Origin: Glandiceps talaboti | Lineage: Eukaryota; Hemichordata; Enteropneusta; Spengelidae | Direction of reading: 5' to 3' | DNA: 64,000 nucleotides | Assembly (NCBI RefSeq): GCF_964340395.1 | Contig: NC_135549.1 | Coordinates: 27,909,595 to 27,973,594, forward strand | Shown: positions 47,075-64,000 of the stretch, one piece after another | Position numbering within the stretch: position 1 is the stretch's first letter | How the letters are laid out: every line of letters begins with the position of its first letter | Notes under the pieces: model-generated | What the model was told of the DNA's origin: nothing | Databases searched by the model: none | Seen by the model: the letters and a program-made list of their open reading frames with translations, nothing else | Program-made: the position numbers and the translations under genes

Positions 47075-47661
47075 TGTAGAGCATTAGAGTTTGAACGAGG
47101 TACAGTTCAATAGGGGGGCAGTATTGCGTTTTCCACAACCGAGGCGTCATGCCCTAACCAGAAACAAAGGTCATGGTAAGGGAACAACACGACACTTCAT
47201 TGTACGCACGTGGCGTGTTTAAAATGATCTAACAAGTCAACGAGATACATATTAGAAAACTCACAACAAAAATGCATAGAAAAGACGATATTTCATATTA
47301 TTTGGATACAACAAATCAAAACTTTATGCCCCAAACACTTTCAAATTTGAAACGACATTCTTCTATCATTTACAAATGTCACTCTATGCCCGTTACTAGT
47401 ACTCTGATAAGGTTAAAAAACGACAGTTGAAGTACATTCGTCGTATTCGTATACATATGAACATACATGTATATGATCACTCTGTAAAATAAAATAGACG
47501 GACTATTTCTACAGGGCTTTGTCACAATCAGTGTTTGCGCTTGGGAGAAAAAAAAGTAAAGTTTCGTAACAAGTGAAAAGTAACCCCCACAGGTAGTTCA
47601 GAAATCAAGTTGATAAATAGGTCTTATACGTTCTACTCGCCAATGAATGTGAAGATAGCAA

Positions 47662-48980
47662 GGGACAGGTCAGTTTCTCCGGCATGGGGTCGGGGGTCGG
47701 TGGACTTTGCCATCGGGCCGACAAAAAGTCACTGACCCCCTTATCTGTAAAACAGAAAACAGGCTGATCCCTCATCACTTAATTTAAAAATATAATGACC
47801 CCCCCCCCCCCCCATATATCATATTCATATGACAGGTATCGTTTGATCGTGACTCAGTGTGAACTGCTTGACTCTCTTGCAAATACTCTATAAGATTCCG
47901 GGATAGCACTACCAATTTTGAGACTATGCAGACACTTTCAGACAATAATTTCCAAGCTTTGCAAGACAACACCAACATGTAAAAAGCAACTACATATAGG
48001 ATTGAAATATTTTTAAAATTAAGTTTAATAGCATCTTGACTATGATGTAGGGGAAGAGCTTGAGACTAAGATATATCCACCTCTTGTTGGGACAGTGTTT
48101 AGGTTATTCAGACCCTTTCAGGCAATAAACTCCAAGCTTTACAAGACAGCGCCATCAAGTATCAGAAGCTGTGCTTTCTAACTTACACAGGGTTGAAATG
48201 ACATCATTATAACATGTAGTAAAGGTCAGCACATCTAATGGTAGATCATTGGTAGAGGAGATTTGGACTTTAGACTATCTTGGCAAACATTTCACATTTT
48301 TAAAAGACAATATCATCCCAAATTAGAATAGGGTGAAAATATTTAAGAAAAGTTTAATACCATGACAGTAATAAGGTTGGTACATCTGATTGTTGGTTGA
48401 ATTTGGTTGAATGCCTGAGTGACCTGTGGGGATGAGTGAGTCCTAGGAGTTTTCTCTCTAGCAGATCTTGAAGTTTTTTTTCTATTAAGGCAATTTGTAG
48501 GCTATTCATAGCTTTAGAGGTAATATTTATAAGCTCAGAAAACCTAAAAGTAAATGTAAGTTTTAAATGAGTTTCCCATGTCACATGAAAATGGGCCTTT
48601 AACATTGGTAATGGGGCATTAATATTGCATGTATAGTAAAATCACCGGTATGTTAGAGAACTTTAGGTGGTCATACCTAGTGTATAATAGAATATGGAAT
48701 CTGAGGAGATGTGGTGATTTGTAGTGTCAATAACATGTAGGGGCCAAAATACAAAGTGTATTAATCCCTTCTGACAAGTTCATACTGACGAGTAGCACAA
48801 TTTAGATTTACTTCTTTTATAAACTATATATGAAGATTACCATTACGAAATCTCCAAGTTCACCTTTGTCCCAAAATGCAATGTAAGTGGAGCATTGATT
48901 GTGAAACAGCCAAGCATTTACATGACATGTTCTGTAACTAGTGTGGTCGCTAGTTAATGCTATTGCTATGGTAACCATGA
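47662..48980. mobile_element. Truncated copy of the TTA-flanked element upstream of gene D
   Basis: The left terminus GGGACAGGTCAGTTTCTCCG matches the 42.2-kb element, and most of the body (TTTTGAGACTATGCAGAC, AATATGGAATCTGAGGAGAT and the GTTCTGTAACTAGTGTGGT stretch) aligns. Near 48950 it diverges and lacks the C-rich right terminus and TTA duplication, so it is a decayed or 3'-truncated copy. Confidence 0.6.
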
Positions 48981-50316
48981 CACATTTCTGAAGATGCAAT
49001 TGGCGTCGTTACTCACAAAACAACCATGGATACTTGGGGTTTGGAACTGGTAGCAGCAGTGGAATGCCAACATAATGCAAAGTGAAAGGAAAATGTAAGA
49101 CGAAATAGTGAGCCCAGTCACGAGTCCGCCGGCCCTCCCTCCTTTTAATTACTGAAGGCTCCCTCACACTGGGGATGGGATGTAACATTAACCATCTTGA
49201 AATACAATCTGATTATTAAAAATGTGATGAAGTGTGTATGGATCGATTTCTTTGTTTACGTCAATTTATTTCCGTCGTGTATTGTCACTGTTTTCTATTT
49301 TCTTGATCCGGTCAGTGAGCGCTCATCACATACACACCTCCCAATGCCTACAGAACTACCGATCCTAATAAGGCAGTGCTAAAACTAGCAGTGCACGAAA
49401 TATTATATACCAGATTTAAACTGAATGCCTTCCGTCAGGATTTATGCAAGACATTTAGCTCTATATCTGTGATTCGTCAAGTCCCAATGAAAGTTAGTTG
49501 TCAAAAATGTTGTTCAAATGCCCGCCACGCCTCCTATTCTCAGCACAGGAAAGCTTGCCATCCTCGACTTCACTTGGCTTTCGTGATCCCCTACATACCC
49601 GGGATATGGCATGTGGGTGTTGAACTTCCTTCTATCCCACCACGAGTTTACACATTCTCAAGATTTTGTTGAGTGGCGCGCCCTCACTGTACACTAATTA
49701 TATAAAGGCCAATGTATAGGTCACCATTATTGATACATTGTCGCGAAATTTTCTTCGTAGGCTAGACGAGGCTTGGTCTATTTCCCATATTTTGACCACG
49801 CACATTTGGGTATAAATTATAGATTATTACACTTGATAAATATGTGAGAGTGTATTTATATCCTGAGATACAGGGCTAGATAAATGATTATGTACAAGCC
49901 TTGCAACAAACAGCGGTAGTTTGTTATAGAGAGAAATCGGAAAAGAACACGGTAAAAAGGAGATGGTTTGAAGTCATTATAATACTTCCTAAACTTCTAA
50001 TCGAAAATCTAAAAAGACACGATTTCTCTTTATTCATCTGCGCATCAGTGTGTGAAATTTGAAAATGATAAGTCCATATTTGACGAAATTGAAACGATGA
50101 TAAATATTTCACCAGTCCTGTTTGTGAACTCCGCGCTCATTGTAAACCTCTTTTAAGGCCAAGAAAAAAAAATGTTTTCTGGTGAGTTTGAATCACCCTG
50201 CCTCGGTCTTCTTTTTTCTCGGGTTTGTGCAGCCAATGCAGAGTGCAGATCCAAGGGAAACACAAAATAAGGCATGAAACCCCTGAAAATAGAGTCTTTC
50301 TCAGTAGTGTAGAGCA

Positions 50317-50432
50317 CGAGTATAAAGTTGACGTCAGATTCAGATACGGATCTGAGGCCATCTGACGCTCAATATAACGTTCATAAGATAATGCTATCTG
50401 AATCTGAATCTGACGCCAACTTTATACTCGTT
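50317..50432. mobile_element. Short hairpin element downstream of gene E
   Basis: CACGAGTATAAAGTTGACGT followed by CAGATTCAGATA is mirrored by TATCTGAATCTGAATCTGAC and GCCAACTTTATACTCGT about 50 bp later. Total about 115 bp. No coding sequence. Confidence 0.55.
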
Positions 50433-51015
50433 CGATTGATTAATTACTCAAATTGGTCATTAATATTTATCGGATTATTATCAAAACCTAATCAGTTCTG
50501 GCCGTTACCCTACGGAACATGTCTATGAGATTTCGTTTGATTTGATGCAGTCGTTTTTTCGGAAATCGTGATACACACACGCACAGACACACACTTCATC
50601 GGTATATTATAACATTCCTTACGGAAGGTAAAAATGGAAATAAACCATTCACAAAGTTTACAAGCGACACACAATAATAACGTCTCATGGTAGACTACAA
50701 TGAAACTTAAAATGTTCATCAATTCGATTATTTGACAATTGCAATTATATTAAAAATTAAATAATATGTTTCAACATGGCTAGAGGGACAAGTATATACA
50801 ACTCGTGCTACTTTTTTTCTTCACTGTTTTCGCTACCTGTAAGGTACTACTTCAAACGTAATTGATATGTGGTACAAAACTAGAGAATAGTATTTCATTG
50901 GATGTTAAATTTTGGAAATCATTTGAGAGAAACGGAAATCCGAGAATGGTACGATTGAATGCAACGAATGAATCTATTCAGGGAAATGTTATTCGAAAGT
51001 CTTGGAGTGCATGTG

Positions 51016-51077
<62 letters not shown>

Positions 51078-51129
51078 GGACTTGGACTTGGCAAATCGAT
51101 CAGGTTGTCTTCATTAACATATTCGTAAT

Positions 51130-58237
<7,108 letters not shown>

Positions 58238-61200
58238 GGCTCCTAGCGAAGTACAGAAGGTGAATTGTCAGTATAGGGTTGATTGTGACACAATAAATAG
58301 CTTATCAATTGATTTAGAAACGGAAGTCCGTTCAGGGGCACACAGTTACATACATGCGATGAAAAACAGTTATAATTTATGTGAACTGAACGGTGACCTG
58401 AAATGGCTGAGTTGATTTTCTAATAGGGGTTCCACTCAAAGCTCGAGGGGTATGAGCTGCTTAAAACAGAGGGATATATGTTGATTGGGAGGGGAAAAGG
58501 TTGATAGATAGAGTTCGTATTACTGAATATATATTGTGGTTGTATGTTTTCTACACTCCATTAATACTGACTGTATAATTATCACAATCGAAATTTAATG
58601 GGGATGCATCTAGGGGTGTATATATGAAACAAATATTAAGCACATAATTGTATCATCAGTAATATGCAATTTAGGTGCAAAAATGTGAATTTTGGTCAAA
58701 ACATTATATCTCAAAAAGTACTTGGTGAAATGAGACTGAAACTTGGTGAGATGTTTCCAGAAGTGCTATTCTATGGAATGATCATAACATGTTGATAATA
58801 TGAGTGATGTGCAAATAAAGTCTAAAATATTTGTGTTTTTGGTAAACATTTTTTCACTTGCAAAATAACCAGCAGATTAAGCTTAAATTTCAAAGGAATG
58901 TAGGGATCTGCATGTGCAGAAATCTCAAGCAAATGGTGATCTCATTAGTGGTCCGCAAATTAGCTAAAAAGAAATGTATGCTTTCCTAAAAAATCTTCAA
59001 CTTTGCAATTACCCAGTAGATTGAGCTTAACTTTGTTGAGAATGTGTAGATTTGTCCTCTTTAGCTGAGAACAGTACATTGTTAATTAGATATAATATTT
59101 ACTGTACTATTTCCTCTGGTGATAAAGTGTGTAGTGTGGCCAGTTTGGTTTATGACTTGATTATGTAATATGTCCTAGGACAGCTGTTTCATCACCTATA
59201 AACTGAATGTAGCTGGTGTTTAATTGCAATACGACAACCAAGAAAGTAAAACCAGTTACATAGGTATGATTTAGTTCCAAATTGATTTATAAAATAAAGA
59301 AGTACAAAACCTTGTAGACACATCACTTTAAAGTTTGATTAGGATGTTGCTATACTTGTCTTGATTAATTACACTTCCAACATAGGATGGCTGGATTATT
59401 ATGATGCAAATAAATTAGTTATAAAAATGTTATTTTGGTTACAACTTTAAATCTTCAAAAAAATCATATATCTATCATTGCCATGAACGTGAAGTTGTGC
59501 GACAACGCAATGTTTGTGCTATGTTTTAAAGAAACTAGAAAAAACTGAATGCCTCCTGTAAGGACAAAAACAAAAACCCACCATATCTTTAGGACACGTC
59601 ATCACCGCATTATTAGTTAGAACTTGGAGCTACCACACCTGATAAATGTCTTCATTTTACAAACGACTTAGGCTGGAGTCAGAATTTATGGCGGGGGGTG
59701 CGGGGGGGGGGGGGGGGGCTGGGGAGAAATTATTTTGGTCAAAAAAAATCGCAGCCCCCCCCCCCTTCGCGCTCTCAAAAAATTACATAGTCCCCTCGAA
59801 ATGAGCCCAAGAATTTCCGTACATCCCCCCACCTCACGGCTACACATATTTTAATGTGTAATTATACAGTACCCCCCCCCCCCCGCAGAGTTGTACAGTA
59901 TGGTGTATTACTTTAAACTAACATTGGAAATCAATACATAACAATGAGACATTTCTTTACAAATATATGTGGGCTTTGCGAAAAAGGTCTCAATGGGCTG
60001 TACTTTGAGATACTTAGCAGGGTTTCATCTTTCAATCTTGATTCTGGGCAGAAACAGCATCCTCCATGATAGGGGGAGGGTAAGCACTTTAAAAAAAAGT
60101 AAGGGCAAGAATTGAAGGTGGCCTTTTAATGGCGTAAAATTTCAAACCATACACATTATCGAAAGCCATCAAGTACTTGAAAATTGTCTTCAATACCCCA
60201 ATTTTACTCGAGTCAATACATTATTATACAACTGTACATGTATGGCTATATTACCTACACTTTAACTTACCTATTCAGAGATATTTTGGCAGACATACAC
60301 ATTTCCTTGGCTATTGACTACCTCATAATTGAATGTACGGTGGGTAAATGAAGTGTACAATTTTGCAAAGTACGAGGTAAACGACTGCTCCCGCGAGGTT
60401 TGATTGTTCAAAAAAGTCTCCAGAGAGAGAAAAATGTTTTAATTTACTTGGTAATTGTAATAGGGAAGATACACCAGAGAGGGTGCTATTCCTCAAAGTA
60501 TTAAGGGCGGGCAATTTTTTATTTATTTATTTATTTTTATATTTTGATGTCGGAGCTGAACATTTGGATCGGTCGGGTAATGAGAAATAAAGAAAACGGG
60601 GTCACTCTTAAAGGTAATGATGACCTTTCTAGAATTTCTGGTAGCATTTAAAGTTAATTGATTTTCCATGACATGATAAATCACACTTATTATATGGTTC
60701 AACAAATTCGTTTGTTGTAGCCATCGTTATTTGCCAACTGAATTTGTGTAATGAATTATTAAGCTTAAGAAATTATAATAATTACTAAAATTGATATATC
60801 ATTAGTCTATGCAGTTCATCAATGCCCCACTTCTCCTTGAAATATTACCAACTTTATTTCTTATCTTTTTCTCCAGTCTTCACGCCATAACGAAATGAAG
60901 AATGTGTTTTTTCCTTAAATTACTGTAATGTAAACAAAAAAATTAAAACAGGCATTCAAAATGAATTTTTATAAATGTAGTATTATACTGTTGCTTCTAA
61001 ATGTGTTATATTTCCAGATGTTATCTATATCGTCATGACAATGATTGATGTCACTAATGAGGTACTCGAAAACGATTAACATGTGTTTCTTTGGTTACGA
61101 GGTTGCAATGATTGGATTGTGTGTATGTGTATATATTACGGCATTGCAGCATATCACTTCTCCTGGTAGAGAGATCCACTCGAACGTTAACAATGAAACA

Positions 61201-61742
61201 AACTACTTGGATATTTCTTCCCTATGTGGTCTATACTATTGTCATCTTTATGATGTTACCTGTTGTGAGGTGCTCCACTATAGGTATGTAAATATATACT
61301 AAACTGTCTATGCATATATACGTACATGTATATATGAATGAATATAAAGAAATATTCCTATACTGTGCTATAGAATGTATTGTAATGAATTCCGTACTAA
61401 GGTGGGAATCAAACAGGACCTCACGGTATTTTTTGTCTGTTACAAGTTAGTCCATCCGTATGTAGATGATGCCTACATTATGAGATATTTATTAATTGTT
61501 GACAAAATTTGTACCCTAATAGCATTCCACCATGTCGTCGAAGTAAATGCGGGTGAGAATTTCGGAAATGAGGAACTTTTCAACACGGGTGTTACGGGTA
61601 TCAAGTAGAAGGCATGGTACCGTTTGATAGCATCGAAAATTTACTCATTTGATTTCTACAATGAAAATACTCAAATATATTTTTGAGATTTTGGGAGCGA
61701 AATGTGAGTATTGTATTCGCGACAAACATGTGTCATCACACA
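58238..61742. other. Intergenic sequence right of gene E
   Basis: No gene recognised on either strand. It includes poly-G and poly-C runs near 59690-59890 and AT-rich unique-looking sequence. The stretch 58670-59000 resembles the 39120-39560 and 45640-45990 dispersed sequences (a recurring TTTGGTCAAA and GCATATCAC-type pattern). Confidence 0.4.
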
Positions 61743-61934
61743 AGACTGTCGACAGTCGCTCGCGCCTTTTTTTCCTACGTCTTATCTAAACTCCGATCCG
61801 GCGCAACACTACTAAGTACTATAATCGCATACCGAAGGCCCTCGATATCAGTTTGCGATTAGACTAGTGTTGCGCAAGATCGGAGTTTAGATAAAACGTA
61901 GGGAAAAAAAGGCGCGAGCGACTGTCGACAGTCT
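61743..61934. mobile_element. MITE with ~70-bp inverted repeats and 10-bp target duplication
   Basis: The left arm AGACTGTCGACAGTCGCTCG, then CCTACGTCTTATCTAAACTC, is mirrored at the right end (GAGTTTAGATAAAACGTAGG, CGAGCGACTGTCGACAGTCT). TCATCACACA occurs at 61733-61742 and again at 61936-61945, consistent with a target-site duplication next to a CA microsatellite. The centre holds a direct/inverted GCGCAACACTA pair. It is non-coding, GC-richer than its surroundings and apparently young because the arms are nearly identical. Confidence 0.7.
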
Positions 61935-61935
61935 A

Positions 61936-61938
61936 TCA

Positions 61939-61995
<57 letters not shown>
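61936..61995. repeat. (CA)n microsatellite
   Basis: About 55 bp of CA abutting the MITE at 61743-61934. Confidence 0.95.
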
Positions 61996-61999
<4 letters not shown>

Positions 62000-62394
62000 A
62001 AGAAACACAACATTGTCTGTTGCTAAGATACAGCACTCACAATTTTTTTTTTCAATGTCGACGGTTTACAAATGATGCATAATCGCATTACAATATGACA
62101 TACGAAGAGTCAACGAGGGATTAGCAAGTTCAATACAACTTGTAACACATATCCAAAGCGTTTGCACGATTTACCACAATCGATTATAGCATCCATATCA
62201 AGTGTAAAAGTATACTATTTCGATTGCTTTAATCATCAGCCCAGTAAATGGTGTCTCAATGTAATTAATCTGTAAACAACGTTTGCACAGCGAAGCAAGT
62301 ACATATAATTTTGACTAGAGCATAAACATACATGCCATAAAACAGTGTCTATATCCCATTGAGAGCTAAATATAATCACTGTTGGCAACAATCA

Positions 62395-62530
62395 TTCCCG
62401 TGTAACCTTGGTGGTTGGTTAGATTCTAAGTTTACCATGGAGTATCATGTCAATCAAGTGTCTAAACGGGTTAACCAAAATTTATACAATTTACGTCGAA
62501 TACGCAAATATCTCAATCAATGGGTGTATT
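62395..62530 (+). pseudogene. Short LINE reverse-transcriptase C-terminal fragment
   Basis: The plus-strand frame encodes LGGWLDSKFTMEYHVNQVSK then NLYNLRRIRKYLNQ. This resembles the segment after the reverse transcriptase domain of non-LTR elements, where a LGxxLDxxLxMxxHV pattern is followed by LRxIxxIRKYL. Only about 45 codons remain, with no catalytic box. It is a relic. Confidence 0.55.
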
Positions 62531-63322
62531 GTGTCGTGAATGGTCAACCTTGCTAAAAGCATCAACATTTTTTCATTATATTAGTGATGATTTTACGAAA
62601 AATTTTAAAAGGAATTTCACGTTGTTTACTTACATGTAAACAGCCGTCGCCACCTTCGAAACGCCCGCGAAACTTGTCAGTACGCAGAGACCTAGGTCAA
62701 AATTGCAACGTAGTAGCACAAAATCTCCTACGTCACACGTGCGCGTTTGTACACGTTGAACGTGTAGCCGAAACTCTCTAATGCTCCCGTACGCGAACGC
62801 GTTCCAACGTGTATCTAAACCTCTCTAATACAGAATGGGGTACTGTAAAAGAAACACATTAACGTCATACTATATGAACTCTAAAATGTCATCTCAGCAT
62901 TCCAGACAATTTCTAGGGTCAGACCTCAAACAATGCATACAGAAGGCGGAAAAAAATTGTGTATTTCCGATAACAAGGTCTCAGTAAATAGGGTGTGTAT
63001 GTCGGGACTTTATTAATTGTTTTTCTTTGTGAAAATTATTGCTTCGACCCAAAATTAAACAAAATATCAGTCAGAATACCCTTTCTGTGATAGTTTGATG
63101 AAATATGAACATGAATATTTTAAGCCATATGAATATGGCTTAAAATATGGTCAGTCGGGTTATCAGAAACACACACTTATTTTTTTTTGACGTAATGGTT
63201 GACACATAGCTTTTTGAAAACGTAACTGGCGAGAAAGTATGGCGTAACCGGTTGTTTTTGCCGGCTGTCGTCCATTCTATGAATCCCTTAGTACTAATCT
63301 GTGATGAATGTTGCATCAACAG

Positions 63323-63590
63323 AATACAAAGTGTTCGGTGACAAACTTAACTATGCTGACGCGGCAAAGGCTTGTCAAGATAAAGTGATGAAGTTAGCCA
63401 TAGTAAACAGTGCCGAAGTACATCAGACCTTGGTTGGGCTTGTGAATAGCCAAGGTCTATATGGGAACGTGTGGATAAGTTTGTATCGCTACGGTGCTAC
63501 TGAATTCACAACCATGGATGGTAAATCTTTGGACTATACAAATTGGGCTAATCACGAGCCAAGCGGCATTGGTAGATGTGGTTCCTTGAG
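63323..63590 (+). CDS. C-type lectin domain exon (gene continues beyond window)
   Basis: The plus-strand open frame reads YKVFGDKLNYADAAKACQDK, then VWISLYRYGATEF, a TMDGKSLDYTNW stretch and HEPSGIGRCGSL. This is the order of C-type lectin domain landmarks: first Cys, a W.SL....F segment, DG..YTNW, an EP-type sugar-site triad (EPS instead of EPN or QPD) and the next Cys. The exon ends at CTTGAG|GTAGGT. The most likely acceptor is CAACAG at 63317-63322, with a perfect TACTAAT branch-point-like motif at 63292-63298; a stop at 63295-63297 limits the frame upstream. No further exon of this gene is recognisable in the remaining 410 bp, which end in an AT array. Likely a secreted or membrane carbohydrate-binding protein; ligand unknown. 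Confidence 0.75.
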
Positions 63591-63947
63591 GTAGGTAAAC
63601 TATTTCATATATAAACATCATGATGATATCATTAGGACATCAGATCACTTATTTATCATTAAACTTTACACATAATGTTAACTGAATATTGGGTGTACAC
63701 AGAAGGATTAGTTTTACATTTGTACCAGGGATTACTTACACTGGTACATGAGGTTCTGTCATGTTAACGTATAATAATATAACAACTGTCCACTCATCAC
63801 GAACTACTTACGATTGAGTTTGCAGGCATGACGTATAGTTTCTCAATAAACAGGTAAATATAAAAAAAATGAATCTGGATTTTAAACAAAGAAGAATATA
63901 AGTTTTCCTTGAGTTAAGATGACCATGATACTGTGAGGCTTGTGCAA

Positions 63948-63949
<2 letters not shown>

Positions 63950-64000
<51 letters not shown>
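63950..64000. repeat. (TA)n microsatellite at window edge
   Basis: TA dinucleotides run to the last base of the window. Confidence 0.95.

Noticed and set aside
63118-63150. Short perfect hairpin TTTTAAGCCATATGAATATGG
   Set aside because: About 13-bp arms in AT-rich DNA can arise by chance; no further support for a regulatory or RNA element.

Overview
This is nuclear DNA from an intron-rich animal, most likely a marine invertebrate. Genes have short coding exons and introns from about 0.1 to 4.8 kb. There are abundant di-, tri- and tetranucleotide microsatellites, many short inverted-repeat elements and a decayed non-LTR retrotransposon. I cannot name the phylum from the sequence alone.

The window is dominated by a head-to-tail array of five cholinesterase-like type-B carboxylesterase genes, all on the minus strand: A (1262-6481), B (11895-17639), C (18989-30350), D (35356-46964) and E (51130-58237). 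I assembled them exon by exon from splice sites and reading phase. All five share the same intron positions. Each keeps a signal peptide, the HGGGF oxyanion motif, a Ser-Glu-His catalytic triad and the three disulfide-forming cysteine pairs of the family. None shows the choline-binding Trp that true acetylcholinesterases carry before the EDCLYLN motif. They are therefore better called secretory-pathway carboxylesterases than acetylcholinesterases.

The copies differ at their C-termini. B, C and D end in a 32-bp last exon encoding a short tail that finishes in Cys-Gly-Glu-Glu. E, the most divergent copy, instead has a 77-bp last exon that ends exactly in KDEL, an ER-retention signal. A appears to have lost the last exon and reads through its penultimate donor. 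C and D are the most recent duplicates, sharing intronic and flanking sequence. An orphan, start-less, internally deleted copy of first exon sits between them at 33453-33722.

The spaces between and inside the genes hold mobile DNA. There is a 155-bp-period foldback element (7569-8633), several terminal-inverted-repeat elements flanked by TTA (5519-6051, 10928-11669, 21397-23056, 42236-44278), hairpin MITE-like elements, and a LINE reverse-transcriptase remnant in intron 2 of gene C. At the right edge, on the plus strand, is an exon of a C-type lectin domain gene (63323-63590) that continues beyond the window.
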